Assembly (NCBI RefSeq): GCF_051414135.1
Contig: NZ_JBLKOA010000001.1
Coordinates: 620,001-684,000 of the forward strand
From: Halovenus halobia
GTDB lineage: Archaea; Halobacteriota; Halobacteria; Halobacteriales; Haloarculaceae
DNA length: 64,000 nucleotides
Reading direction: 5' to 3'
Positions 9,202 to 19,271 of this stretch are shown here, piece by piece; within the stretch, counting starts at the first letter, position 1; each line of letters begins with the position of its first letter. Made by a program: the position numbers and the translations under genes. The notes under the pieces are model-generated. The model ran no database searches and was not told the DNA's origin. It saw only the letters and a list, made by a program, of their open reading frames with translations.

Positions 9202-9768
9202 GTGTTTCGCCGCTGGCTACGGGTGGGTCTGTTGATGTTTGGGGCGGCAGTTGGTTTCGTACTCTCCTATGCTGTCCCGTCGCGGTACAACCGCGGTCCG
9301 GAAGCCCGGTGGTGGGAACGCGCTCGGCGGGTCAGTTCTCGAATATTTGGCCGGTTCGACGAGGATGGCGGCCCGCGACCGATTACCGACGGGGAGTACG
9401 CCGGGCGGTTCGACGCTGACCTCGATACCGTCGAGAATCGGCTGTACGCAGATGGATTCATTCGGAATCCGATGGCGCGACTGAAAACCCGCGACGACAT
9501 CCCCGAAGACGGTTCGTGGGTCTACCGCGACTCCCCGCTCGCGCCTCGACAGATACACTTCATGCTGTTCGAGAACGATGACGGGACAACTGCTGTGTAC
9601 GCACACGCAGAACTGTCGAGCGTACACCCGCTCTGTGGCCCGAGACACTTCGGCGGTGTGGGCCAGTCAGTTCGTGAGGGTGTCGAATGCGCTCGCGAGT
9701 GGTACGAGTTAGATACCAGTGCCGCAACGACAGAACCACCCGACGGTTCGTGGAACCAGACTAGCTGA
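9202..9768 (+). CDS. Membrane-anchored unknown protein
   Basis: 188 residues with a GTG start. An N-terminal helix (VGLLMFGAAVGFVLSYAV, residues 8-25) probably anchors it, with the rest outside or inside the membrane face. The soluble part is acidic and contains a mixed alpha/beta segment around RQIHFMLFEN and AVYAHAELSSVHPLCG, with one Cys near residue 145 and one near 163. I know no family for it. It diverges from the dehydrogenase gene across 76 bp and converges on the flavin oxidoreductase gene, overlapping it by eight bases. Confidence 0.75.
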   Translation: MFRRWLRVGLLMFGAAVGFVLSYAVPSRYNRGPEARWWERARRVSSRIFGRFDEDGGPRPITDGEYAGRFDADLDTVENRLYADGFIRNPMARLKTRDDIPEDGSWVYRDSPLAPRQIHFMLFENDDGTTAVYAHAELSSVHPLCGPRHFGGVGQSVREGVECAREWYELDTSAATTEPPDGSWNQTS

Positions 9769-10846
9769 ACTGCCCGCGGCGATACTGCGGCGGCCAGTCG
9801 ATATCTTCGCCGAGTTCGTGTGCGGCCTGCAGTGGCCAGTAGGGATTCCGAAGCATCTCACGGCCGAGCGCAACCATGTCGGCGCGCTCGTTTCGGACGA
9901 GCGCGTCAGCGTGTTTCGGCTCTGTGATTCCGCCAACGGTTGCGACACCGATATCTGTCTCAGCGCGAATCTGCTCGGCGTAGGGCACCTGATAGCCCGG
10001 TCCGGTATTCGGGATCTGTTGGTCGGGGTGGAGTCCACCCCCAGAGACGTCGATCAGGTCCGCGCCGAGTTCGTCCAACTCTGCAGCAAGCCGAACAGAC
10101 TGCTCGATATCCCACGAGGGTCGGTCCGGGAGCCAGTCACTCGCAGAAATGCGGACGAACACCGGCTTCTCGTCGGGCCAGACTGACCGCACCCGCTCGG
10201 TTACCTCCCGGACGAGCCGACTCCGGTTCTCGAAACTGCCGCCGTACTCGTCGTCGCGGTCGTTGGTGACTGGTGAGAGAAATTCATGGAGGAGATAGCC
10301 GTGGGCAGCGTGGACCTCCGCCACCTCGAAGCCAGCCGCGAGCGCACGCTCGGCCCCAGCCCCGAACTGCTCGATCAGTGCGTCAATATCTCCAGCATCC
10401 ATCTTTTGGGTCGGAACAGTTCCCTCACTGTGTGGGTACGGCTCCGCAGACGGTCCGACGACTTCCCACCCTCCTTCGTCGGGCTGGAGTGGTTCGTTGC
10501 CGTCCCACGGCCGACTCGTCGACGCCTTCCGTCCTGCGTGAGCGAGCTGGATGCCCGGCATCGCACCCTGTGAGCGCATGAAATCGGTAATTGGTGCCAG
10601 TCGCTCGGCGTGGTCGTCAGACCAGATTCCGTGACAATGTGGCGTAATTCGGCCATCGGGGTCGACGGCGGTCGCCTCCATCATCACCAGTCCTGCGCCG
10701 CCGACTGCCCGTGTCCCGAGATGCACTCGGTGCCACTCGTTGGCCAGTCCATCCTCGGCTGAGTACTGACACATCGGCGAGAGCGTCACCCGGTTTCTGA
10801 ACTCGGTCCCTCGGAGTGAAAACGAACTAAACAGCGAATCGGTCAC
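9761..10846 (-). CDS. NADH:flavin oxidoreductase, Old Yellow Enzyme family
   Basis: A 361-residue TIM-barrel FMN enzyme of the OYE/YqjM type. Start is the ATG at 10846. Family landmarks in order are NRVTLSPMCQYSA near the N-terminus, GIQLAHAGRKAS, the HAAHGYLLHEFLSP loop with the His pair that binds the carbonyl of substrates, NDRDDEYGGSFENR, and VGGITEP and ALGREMLRNPYWP, which hold the FMN phosphate. These enzymes reduce activated C=C double bonds with NAD(P)H. The Cys in the SPMCQYS segment is the YqjM-type flavin-tuning position. The natural substrate is unknown and neighbours give no hint. Confidence 0.9.
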   Translation of the reverse strand: MTDSLFSSFSLRGTEFRNRVTLSPMCQYSAEDGLANEWHRVHLGTRAVGGAGLVMMEATAVDPDGRITPHCHGIWSDDHAERLAPITDFMRSQGAMPGIQLAHAGRKASTSRPWDGNEPLQPDEGGWEVVGPSAEPYPHSEGTVPTQKMDAGDIDALIEQFGAGAERALAAGFEVAEVHAAHGYLLHEFLSPVTNDRDDEYGGSFENRSRLVREVTERVRSVWPDEKPVFVRISASDWLPDRPSWDIEQSVRLAAELDELGADLIDVSGGGLHPDQQIPNTGPGYQVPYAEQIRAETDIGVATVGGITEPKHADALVRNERADMVALGREMLRNPYWPLQAAHELGEDIDWPPQYRRGQFS

Positions 10847-10990
10847 AGGCGATAGTAGTCTCCGCTAAGGATAAGTTCTGTTGCTTTCGGCGCGCTGACC
10901 GCCTCTTTGGCTCGTTTCACTGGTTCTGTCTGTGCTGTAGACAAACACGTCCGCCAGCAACTTTTGTATCTGCCAGCCCTCCGAATGTGT

Positions 10991-11305
10991 ATGAGCACAC
11001 AGAACTCCGACCTCGTGCTGTACGAGCTACAGGGCTGTCCCTACTGCGCGAAGGTTCGTCGGGCACTGTCTGAGCTAGACCTGAGCTACGAGTCCCGGTC
11101 TGTTCCGAGCGCTCGAAGCCAACGCTCTGAAGTGCAGGAAGTAAGCGGGCAGTCTGGTGTTCCGGTTCTCGTTGACAGAACCAACGGCGTCGAGGGGATG
11201 CCCGAGAGCGACGACATCGTCGCGTATCTCTACGAGGAGTACGGCAACGGCGAATCTCCACCGCCGTCGGGGATTGTTGGAAGAGTGCTGTCTGCGCTGT
11301 TTTGA
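10991..11305 (+). CDS. Glutaredoxin / GST-N-like thioredoxin-fold protein
   Basis: A 104-residue thioredoxin-fold protein with a CPYC active site at residues 16-19, a cis-Pro segment (SGVPVLVD) and the SDDIVAYLYEEYG helix typical of glutaredoxins and glutathione S-transferase N-terminal domains. It should catalyse thiol-disulfide exchange. Haloarchaea use gamma-glutamylcysteine rather than glutathione, which would be the likely partner. Start: ATG at 10991; an ATG two codons upstream (10985) is possible, and the longer frame is not convincing. Single gene, 69 bp ahead of the CDF transporter on the same strand. Confidence 0.88.
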   Translation: MSTQNSDLVLYELQGCPYCAKVRRALSELDLSYESRSVPSARSQRSEVQEVSGQSGVPVLVDRTNGVEGMPESDDIVAYLYEEYGNGESPPPSGIVGRVLSALF

Positions 11306-11374
11306 AGCGGTCTTACTGGGAGATTCGAGCCGCCTAATCACAACGTTGAAGTTTTGACTGAATCTAATTCGGGT

Positions 11375-12370
11375 ATGAGCGAGGCGGCCGGTCGACGCCG
11401 GTTTACCCGCGCGGCATGGGTGAACGTCCTCGGGAATACTGCCAAGATTGTCGCCGAAGGAAGCGTTGGCTTGCTGTTCGGCAGCGTGGCACTGCTGGCT
11501 GACGCCGCACACTCGGTGGCGGACCTGGTGGCCAGTCTCGTCGTTCTGGTCTGGGGGAGCAGCCGATTTGATGGTGCTGACAGTGACCACCCGCACGGCC
11601 ATGCCAGAATCGAACCACTCACCGCGCTGTTCGTCGGCGCAATCATCGTCCTTCTTGGCGGAAACCTGCTCTACGAATCAGTACAGAGCCTGATCGAGTC
11701 TCCAGACCTCACCTTTAGCCCGCTGATGGTCGGCGCGCTGCTGTTCGCGATGGCCGATATGTACGCCCTGTACTGGTACACTGAGCGGATGAACGTGGGG
11801 CTCGATTCGACGGCGCTCGACGCACTGGCCGCAGACTGTCTGAACGATCTGTACACCTCTGTCGCCGCGCTGGTCGGTATCGCTGGCATCGCCTTCGGGT
11901 ATCCGGTTCTCGACGCCGTTGCAGGTGGTGTCGTCAGCCTGCTCGTTATCTATCAGGGTATCGCGATAGGCCGCGAGAATCTCTCGTATCTCTCCGGAAA
12001 AGCAGCCCCAGCGGACAGAAACGAGGACGTTCGGAACACGTTGTTGGCCCACGAGTCGGTCTACGGCGTGCACGACCTAGCCGTGTTCTGGGACGGGCCA
12101 GTACTCGAAGTCGAAGCCCACGTCGAGGTCGACGGTGACCTGACACTGCGGGAGGCCCACGACCTCGAAACAGCGCTCGTCACGAGTGTCGGTGAGTTAG
12201 ACCAGATCGAGGACGTTCACGTTCACCTCGACCCCTCCGGTGTCGGCGAGTGGAAAACAACTCAGGAAATACCGAGTACGCCGGTCGTGTCGGATGTCAC
12301 GCCAAGTGAGTTCGATGTTGCGGGCGACTCATCGCAGTCGACGGTCGGCGAGAACAGTACAGAGGAGTAG
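11375..12370 (+). CDS. Cation diffusion facilitator (CDF) metal exporter
   Basis: A 331-residue CDF transporter that exchanges divalent metal ions (Zn, Mn, Fe or Co) for protons across the cytoplasmic membrane. Six helices are predicted. The site-A ligands are visible in LADAAHSVAD (residues 41-50), followed by the SDHPHGHARIEP signature. The C-terminal cytoplasmic dimerisation domain contains conserved histidines (HDLAVFWDGP, DVHVHLDPSG) and ends in a long acidic tail. Start chosen at the ATG at 11375 over a TTG seven codons upstream. The metal cannot be told from sequence. Confidence 0.92.
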   Translation: MSEAAGRRRFTRAAWVNVLGNTAKIVAEGSVGLLFGSVALLADAAHSVADLVASLVVLVWGSSRFDGADSDHPHGHARIEPLTALFVGAIIVLLGGNLLYESVQSLIESPDLTFSPLMVGALLFAMADMYALYWYTERMNVGLDSTALDALAADCLNDLYTSVAALVGIAGIAFGYPVLDAVAGGVVSLLVIYQGIAIGRENLSYLSGKAAPADRNEDVRNTLLAHESVYGVHDLAVFWDGPVLEVEAHVEVDGDLTLREAHDLETALVTSVGELDQIEDVHVHLDPSGVGEWKTTQEIPSTPVVSDVTPSEFDVAGDSSQSTVGENSTEE

Positions 12371-12385
12371 GAAGTGGCTGCCGCT

Positions 12386-12769
12386 TCAGTGCTCGACAAA
12401 CTCCAAGAGCACGCCACCGGTCGACCCCGGGTGGAGAAACGCGACATCGTGGCCCCACGCGCCCGGTCTGGGCTCTTCGTCGATGCGGTCGATATCGAGG
12501 TCCCGAGCGGTCTCAAGACTGGCTTCGATATCGTCCGTCTCGACAGCGAGATGGTGAATTCCCGGGCCGTTGCGGTCAAGATAGGCCGAAATTGCGCCAT
12601 CTTCTCGTGGTTCGATTACCTCGAAATAGCAGTTTCCGAGGTCGAGAAACGCGATTTCCATTCCGTCGAAGCTCTCTTCGTGCGCAACTGAGCAGTCGAA
12701 CAGGCCCGTGTACTGCTCGACCATTGTCGTCGCGTCCTCGGTCGCGAGGCCAGCGTGGTCGACTCTCAC
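12386..12769 (-). CDS. mce: Methylmalonyl-CoA epimerase
   Basis: 127-residue vicinal-oxygen-chelate fold protein that interconverts the 2R and 2S forms of methylmalonyl-CoA. Two VOC half-modules are seen: MRVDHAGLATED at the start, FDGMEIAFLDLGN, and GPGIHHLAVETDDI to the end with VLLEFVEH. Metal ligands expected in this family, His4, the His in GIHHLA and the final Glu of LLEF, are all present. Its start overlaps the end of the mutase gene by four bases (ATGA), so the two are translated as one operon, mutase first. This links propionyl-CoA to succinyl-CoA. Confidence 0.93.
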   Translation of the reverse strand: MRVDHAGLATEDATTMVEQYTGLFDCSVAHEESFDGMEIAFLDLGNCYFEVIEPREDGAISAYLDRNGPGIHHLAVETDDIEASLETARDLDIDRIDEEPRPGAWGHDVAFLHPGSTGGVLLEFVEH

Positions 12770-14448
12770 ATTGCACCACCCTGCTGGTGCTCGCCGAAGA
12801 CGTTGCGCATCGCGTCACAGATTTCGCCCGTCGTGGCGTACGCCTTGACTGCGTCGATGATGTACGGCATCAGGTTCTCGTCGCCACGTGCGGCCTCTTC
12901 CAGCGCTGTCAGCTTCTCGTCGACACGCGCGTCGTCGCGTTCATCGCGCAGTTCAGCAACGCGCTCTTTCTGGCCCTCCTGCTGTTCCTTCGAGACTTCC
13001 TCGATATCGACCTCTTCCTCTTCTTCGACGGTGAACTCGTTGACACCGACGATAATACGGTCACCGTCTTCGATTTCCTGCTGGCGCTCGAAGGCGGTGT
13101 CCTGAATCTGGCGCTGGACCCAGCCAGCGTCGATTGCCTGCGTCATGCCACCTCGTTCGTCGACGGTGTCGATGATGTCGAGCGCCTCGGCTTCGAGTTC
13201 GTCGGTCAGCGATTCGACGTAGTAACTGCCAGCCAGCGGGTCGATTGTGTCTGCTGCACCGGACTCGTGAGCGAGAATCTGCTGTGTCCGCAGCGCCGTC
13301 CGCACGGACTGCTCAGTCGGCAGGGAAAGCGCCTCGTCTTTCCCGTTGGTGTGGAGGCTCTGTGTCCCACCGAGGACGGCCGCCAGCGCCTGATAGGCGA
13401 CCCGGACGACGTTGTTCTCAACCTGCTGGGCGGTCAGCGTCGACCCCGCGGTCTGTGTGTGGAATTTCAGTTGCTTGGAGGCTGGTTTCTCGGCGTCGAA
13501 CTGCTCCTCCATGATTTTGGCCCACATTCGCCGGGCGGCCCGGAACTTCGCCGCTTCTTCGAGGATATTGTTGTGGGCAGCGAAAAAGAACGAAAGCTGT
13601 GGTGCGAACTCGTCGACGTCCAGTCCGGCGTCCACGGCAGCCTGCACGTAATCGATGCCGTCGCCGAGCGTGAAGGCAAGTTCCTGTGCGGCGGTTGCAC
13701 CCGCCTCACGGATGTGATACCCAGAGATAGAGATGGTGTTGAAGTTAGGCGTCTCGTCGGCACAAAACTCGAAGATGTCGGTGATGATCCGCATCGACGG
13801 CTCCGGCGGGTAGATGTAGGTGTTGCGGGCGATGTATTCTTTGAGCACGTCATTTTGAATTGTGCCGCGTAGTTCAGAGCGGTCGACATCCTGCTTGTCA
13901 CCCACAGCGATGTACATCGCCAGCAGGACCGAGGCGGGGGCGTTGATTGTCATGCTGGTCGAGACTTCGTCCAGCGGGATGCCCTGAAAGACGCGTTCCA
14001 TATCGTTCAGGGAGTCGATTGCGACGCCAGACTTTCCGACTTCGCCGGCTGCCATCTTGTCGTCGGAGTCGTAGCCCATCTGCGTCGGCAGGTCGAACGC
14101 CATCGAGAGGCCAGTCTGGCCCTCGTCAAGCAGATAGTGAAAGCGCTCGTTGGTTTCCGCGGCGGTCCCCATCCCGGCGTACTGGCGCATCGTCCAGAGT
14201 CGGCCCCGGTGGCCAGTCGGATAGACGCCGCGGGTGTACGGTTCTTCGCCCGGAAATCCCAGATCCTCGTCGTACTCGAGGTCGGACACGTCGTTGGGTG
14301 TGTACAGGCGCTTGACCGGCCGCCCGCCCGTATCTGTCTCGAACTGGTCTTTTCGTTCCCCGAACCGTTCGAGTGTTGGTTCGACTTGGTCGGTCTCCCA
14401 CTCCGTTCTGGCCGACCTGATCTCTTCCAGTTCCTCGGGATCGAACAT
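12766..14448 (-). CDS. Methylmalonyl-CoA mutase, large (catalytic) subunit
   Basis: 560 residues covering the TIM-barrel catalytic domain of B12-dependent methylmalonyl-CoA mutase, which rearranges methylmalonyl-CoA to succinyl-CoA. Landmarks: RLYTPNDVS and GVYPTGHRGRLWTMRQYAGMGTAAETN, which lines the active site, then STSMTINAPA, FNTISISGYHIREAGA and HTQTAGSTLTAQQ. The cobalamin-binding domain (DxHxxG) is absent, as normal in archaea, where a separate small subunit carries it; that gene is not in this window. C-terminal residues 470-510 are strongly acidic. It heads a two-gene operon with the epimerase. Confidence 0.93.
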   Translation of the reverse strand: MFDPEELEEIRSARTEWETDQVEPTLERFGERKDQFETDTGGRPVKRLYTPNDVSDLEYDEDLGFPGEEPYTRGVYPTGHRGRLWTMRQYAGMGTAAETNERFHYLLDEGQTGLSMAFDLPTQMGYDSDDKMAAGEVGKSGVAIDSLNDMERVFQGIPLDEVSTSMTINAPASVLLAMYIAVGDKQDVDRSELRGTIQNDVLKEYIARNTYIYPPEPSMRIITDIFEFCADETPNFNTISISGYHIREAGATAAQELAFTLGDGIDYVQAAVDAGLDVDEFAPQLSFFFAAHNNILEEAAKFRAARRMWAKIMEEQFDAEKPASKQLKFHTQTAGSTLTAQQVENNVVRVAYQALAAVLGGTQSLHTNGKDEALSLPTEQSVRTALRTQQILAHESGAADTIDPLAGSYYVESLTDELEAEALDIIDTVDERGGMTQAIDAGWVQRQIQDTAFERQQEIEDGDRIIVGVNEFTVEEEEEVDIEEVSKEQQEGQKERVAELRDERDDARVDEKLTALEEAARGDENLMPYIIDAVKAYATTGEICDAMRNVFGEHQQGGAM

Positions 14449-14559
14449 AGATCAAAACTGCACTGCCGCGGCCTTAACAGTTCCACTCTGGGGTCCGCTG
14501 GGCGAAAGTGACGGCATCACTGTGGACACATCGTAGCGGGATTCCACAGGATACTCGAT

Positions 14560-14988
14560 TCAGTTTGTGACGGTGACGGTGGACTGTTCCAGAACTTGGC
14601 CTCCCGCTGTATCGACGACCAGCACTTCGATATCACCACTGTAGCTGTTCGGAGGAGTTTGCTCCCACCGCTGGCCGGGCGCGAAGCGGTCACCGTTCCC
14701 GTTGTCTGTCCTGAATCTATCAGCAAGGACAAACTGCTGTTCTGTCCCGCCTGTTCGAACAATAACTGTTATTTTGTTCGCGTTGAAGCCGTCTCCGCCC
14801 TGGTGTTTAATCACAACCGCAGTTGAATTTGCGGTGATTTCGATGTCTGCACGACTCTCGCCCTCCGTCTGCTCGTTCAGATCAGTCAAAATGAAAAACC
14901 CTGCAGTTGTGGTCACGACGACGATGACTGCAGTCAGCAGGACGATGCCGATTGTCTCCGACTGTGCTCGATTCGGGAGCCGTACCAC
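14560..14988 (-). CDS. Archaeal type IV pilin (PilA-type)
   Basis: 142 residues with a class III (prepilin) leader: a short basic start (MVRLPNRAQSET) followed by a 20-residue hydrophobic helix. The N-terminus of the mature pilin would begin at or near the SETIGIVLL segment, cut by the prepilin peptidase PibD. The remaining domain is beta-rich and Thr/Asn-rich, with a GGDGFN and a GDRFAPGQRW segment, matching haloarchaeal pilins (DUF1628). No other pilus gene (ATPase, membrane core) lies near, so it is an orphan pilin. Haloarchaea keep many such genes for surface adhesion. Confidence 0.88.
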   Translation of the reverse strand: MVRLPNRAQSETIGIVLLTAVIVVVTTTAGFFILTDLNEQTEGESRADIEITANSTAVVIKHQGGDGFNANKITVIVRTGGTEQQFVLADRFRTDNGNGDRFAPGQRWEQTPPNSYSGDIEVLVVDTAGGQVLEQSTVTVTN

Positions 14989-15042
14989 GTGTCTCTCTGT
15001 TCGTTCGCAGTCGACTGAAATATGCGTTTCTACCGCACTGGC

Positions 15043-15621
15043 TCATCCGGTGTCGTATTTGTAGGTTGTTTCTTCTGGGTCGATACCGAAGTCTTCCGGA
15101 CCTTCTTCGGGTTCTGGGTCTTCCTCTGGTTCGGACCGGGCGTCTTTGAACGCCTCGCGCAGTCGTTCGGGCATTCTGAACCGGTCGGTGTCGATACGCA
15201 TCGGCACAGCTCCGGGGTCGATTCCCTCCTGTTTGGCCTCGAGTCTGCGCCCCAGCGCGTCCGGTAGCTGTGTCGGTTCGACGGGACTGAACCCAAACTG
15301 CGCGAGGTAGTCTGTCTCACTCGTCAGGGCGTAGACTGTCTCGAACTCTGTATCGCGCGCCGTCGTCACCAACCGCTCGACAACATGCGCGCCGACACCC
15401 TGCTCACGCCACTCGGGAAGCACCCCGATACTCGTGAGTTCACAGACCTCTTCGTCGGTCTTGTGCACCCTGATGCGACCGAACCCAGCCCGGTCACCGG
15501 TGTGCTCGTCGACAGCAATGACGTAATCCCGGGACCGAAACGCAGTCTCGTCCAGTTCCAGTGCCTCGATCTGGTCGAGTAACCAGACCTCATCGCGGTT
15601 TTTCGCATCCCGGACGTACAT
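15043..15621 (-). CDS. GNAT family N-acetyltransferase
   Basis: 192-residue acetyltransferase with the acetyl-CoA signature around LPEWREQGVGAHVVERL (Q/R-x-x-G-x-G/A) preceded by the beta strand ELTSIGV. It transfers an acetyl group from acetyl-CoA to an amine; the acceptor is unknown. The order of motifs resembles ArgA-type or RimI-type small acetyltransferases acting on amino acids. The C-terminal 45 residues are acidic and low in complexity. I moved the start to the ATG at 15621, since the eight residues upstream are not typical. It is separated by about 90 bp from the broken transporter gene. Confidence 0.85.
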   Translation of the reverse strand: MYVRDAKNRDEVWLLDQIEALELDETAFRSRDYVIAVDEHTGDRAGFGRIRVHKTDEEVCELTSIGVLPEWREQGVGAHVVERLVTTARDTEFETVYALTSETDYLAQFGFSPVEPTQLPDALGRRLEAKQEGIDPGAVPMRIDTDRFRMPERLREAFKDARSEPEEDPEPEEGPEDFGIDPEETTYKYDTG

Positions 15622-15713
15622 GATACTATCTAAGACACTACCCAATCAAAAACATTTCTGGGTCGACGGCCAATCCGGACTGTTTATTCGGGTTCTGTTC
15701 GTATGTCAAGATA

Positions 15714-16348
15714 GTGGGGTTTCGAAACCCGGTCGGCGCCCTTGCGGCCCGGACGGGCATCGCCTACGGCTGGTTCGTCGTCGCCTGTTCGTTCGCCCTG
15801 TCGGCGATGGTCTTCGGGACAATATACTCCTATCCAGTGTTCTTCGAGTCGCTACAGGGACGCTTTGGCAGCAATTACGCGACCTTCACGCTCCTGTTCA
15901 GTCTGTAGACGTTCGTCGCGTTCTGTAGCATCGGCGTGTTCGGGTTTGCCGGTAACGGCGTGAAGTTTCTCACCGGGCCGCTCTCGAACCGCGCGGGCGT
16001 CGCGCCTATGATGGCCGGGTTCGTCGCGCTCATGCGTCTGGCCACGGTTGCGGTCGTCGCCGTTCCAACTGAGATCGGTCTGCTGGCGGCCGCAGTCGCG
16101 CTCGGTGTGGGCTACGGCGGTGTCGACGCACTACTCGCGCCGCTAGTCCGCTCGCTGTTCGGTGCCGACCACCTCAGTTCCGTGTATGGCGCGGTAACAC
16201 CTACTTTCGGCGTCGTCGGCAGACTCACTCCTCTCGCCGTCGGTGCCCGATTCGAGCAGTACGAGAGCTTCACAATTCCGTTTACCCTCGCTGCCGGCGT
16301 CGGAATGGTCGGCGTGTTGGCCTTCGCTGGTCTCGCTCGCTTCGAGAA

Positions 16349-16352
<4 letters not shown>
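15714..16352 (+). pseudogene. Broken MFS transporter (in-frame stop plus internal deletion)
   Basis: A GTG at 15714 opens a typical first helix of a major facilitator transporter (GWFVVACSFALSAMVFG). The frame hits TAG at 15906-15908 and then continues in the same frame to 16352 with good transporter sequence. Even with the stop removed only about 212 residues remain, and the part after the stop jumps from helix 2 to a segment like the second half of the protein (LTGPLSNRAGVAP, then four to five helices). An MFS protein of about 400 residues has therefore lost its middle. The C-terminal end overlaps the stop of the ABC ATPase gene by three bases. Not expected to work. Confidence 0.85.
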
Positions 16353-17478
<1,126 letters not shown>

Positions 17479-17479
<1 letters not shown>

Positions 17480-18396
17480 TATTTTGTCTGGAGATTGAAC
17501 GTCGTCAGTAGTTGTTTGCGAAGCATGACCAGCAGGACCACCGGCGGCACGAGCGCGAGGACGGTTCCCGCGGTGATGATGCCCCACGGCGTCTCGCCGG
17601 CAGCGTTGCCCATCAGCCCCTGCAATCCAATCTGGATGACCGTATCGCCGCCGCTGGCGTCGACGACAAGCGGCCAGAGATACTGGTTCCACGCCCAGAT
17701 GAACGAGATGACAAAGAGTCCGACCAGCATGTTCTTCGACATCGGGACGAGCACGAAGACGAGAAACCGCAGCGGGCCGATGTCGTCCAGTCGGGCCGTT
17801 TCGAGGTACGAGTCCGGAATTGCCCGGAAGTGCTGGTACAACAGTAACAGTGCGGTCGGACTCGCCAGAAACGGGACCACCAGCGCGAACAGTGTTCCCG
17901 GCCCCAACAGCGGGTGGATTGCACTCAGGTCACTCATCATCTGGAACAGCGGGACGATGAGCACCGGAATCGGCAACAGCAGCGTCAGCAAGATGCCGAT
18001 CAACAACAACCGCTGGAAGGGGAACTCGTAGTAGACCAGCGCCATCGCCGCCAGCAGCGCGAGCAACACCTTCCCGGTGGCGATGAGTGTCGCCATGATG
18101 AACGACGTCGTCATGTACGACAGGAAGTTGCGCTCGAACAGTGCCGTGCTGTAGTTGTCGATGACCTGCCCACCGAGTGCGATTTCGTTGGTCTGAATCT
18201 GGGCCAGCGACTGCGTGCTCATCATGATCATCATCACCAGCGGGAAAGAAATCAGCGCCAACATCGCGAGCAGCGAGACGTGGATGTGCCACTCTGCGCG
18301 GAATTGCTCGAAGGCGACCCGGTAGCGTTCACGCCAGTCCTGACCGAATTCCTCGCCAGAGCCAACGTCGACTTCATCACTAGTTGCGCCGGCCAT
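17479..18396 (-). CDS. ugpE: ABC sugar/glycerol-phosphate permease (UgpE-like)
   Basis: 305-residue inner-membrane permease with six helices. The EAA loop is recognisable in YLETARLDDIGPLRFLVFVLVPMSKN (about residues 206-231), which docks the ATPase. The N-terminal 50 residues are hydrophilic and acidic before the first helix (VSLLAMLALISFPLVMM). The ATG at 18396 is two bases downstream of the stop of the partner permease. An in-frame upstream extension would overlap that gene by 40 bases and is less likely. Confidence 0.88.
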
Positions 18397-18397
18397 C

Positions 18398-19267
18398 TCA
18401 GGCACCCCCCACGTAGGAACTCTGTTCCGAGAGTACAAGCTGACCGACCATCAGCGCGCCGACGATTACGAACAGCACAATCGACTGCGCGGCGGCCAGT
18501 CCAGTATCTCGCTGCGCGATGCCGGTCTCGTAGAGTTCGTAAATCAGCAGATGTGTCGTCTCCGGTGAGCCACTGGTCATGATGTCGATAATCGGGTACG
18601 GGAGGAAAAACGAGTAGACCGTATTCATGACGACCAGAAAGGCCAGCGTCGGCGCAATCAGCGGCACGTATACCCGGACGAGCATCTGGAGGCCGCCGAT
18701 GCCGTCGAGTTTCGCGGCGTCGTCGATACTCTCTGGGATGCCGCTGAAGGCACCGAGGATGAAGATGAGGTTGAACCCGATCATCTTCCAGATTGTCGCC
18801 AGACAGATGACCAGAAAGGCCAGCGGACCGCTTGTGAGCCAGTTGAAACTCCAGCCCGTCAGGGAGTGCAATAGTCCCGACTCTGGCTGGAGGATGAACT
18901 GCAGGGCCACCGCGGCGACCGCAAACGAAAAGCCGTAGGAGAGCATCCCGACGATGAGATACGCCGATGAGCCAACCGACACCCGGTAGATGAGAAAGCC
19001 CAGCAACAGCGAGGAACCCATCGCACCGACGACGATGACGCCTGCGAAGGCAAACGACCAGAACGCAGTCGTCCGGTACCCCTCGGAGGTGAACAGGGCG
19101 CGGAAGTTCTCGAGACCGACGAACGTCTCGACGCCACCCGGTTGTGTGATGTACATGCTCAGCCGAAACGTCTCGATTGCGGGTAGATACAGGAAGTACC
19201 CACAGGCCACGAGCGTCGGTACGAGCAGGAGGATTGCCTGCCAAGACTTCTGATACTGTGTCGACAT
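18398..19267 (-). CDS. ugpA: ABC sugar/glycerol-phosphate permease (UgpA-like)
   Basis: 289-residue permease, six helices, with EAA loop SIDDAAKLDGIGGLQMLVRVYVPLIAP. It forms the other half of the translocation pore with the following permease. Pro-rich and Gly-rich boundaries between helices, and the LVPTLVACGYFLYLPAIETFRLS opening, are standard for the MalF/UgpA class but without the long MalF periplasmic insertion. It starts four bases after the binding protein gene ends, so the operon is tightly packed. Confidence 0.9.
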   Translation of the reverse strand: MSTQYQKSWQAILLLVPTLVACGYFLYLPAIETFRLSMYITQPGGVETFVGLENFRALFTSEGYRTTAFWSFAFAGVIVVGAMGSSLLLGFLIYRVSVGSSAYLIVGMLSYGFSFAVAAVALQFILQPESGLLHSLTGWSFNWLTSGPLAFLVICLATIWKMIGFNLIFILGAFSGIPESIDDAAKLDGIGGLQMLVRVYVPLIAPTLAFLVVMNTVYSFFLPYPIIDIMTSGSPETTHLLIYELYETGIAQRDTGLAAAQSIVLFVIVGALMVGQLVLSEQSSYVGGA

Positions 19268-19271
19268 GTGT

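Noticed and set aside
12592..13872. Open frame of 426 codons antisense to the mutase
   Set aside because: Overlaps the strongly supported methylmalonyl-CoA mutase and epimerase genes. No domain and odd composition.
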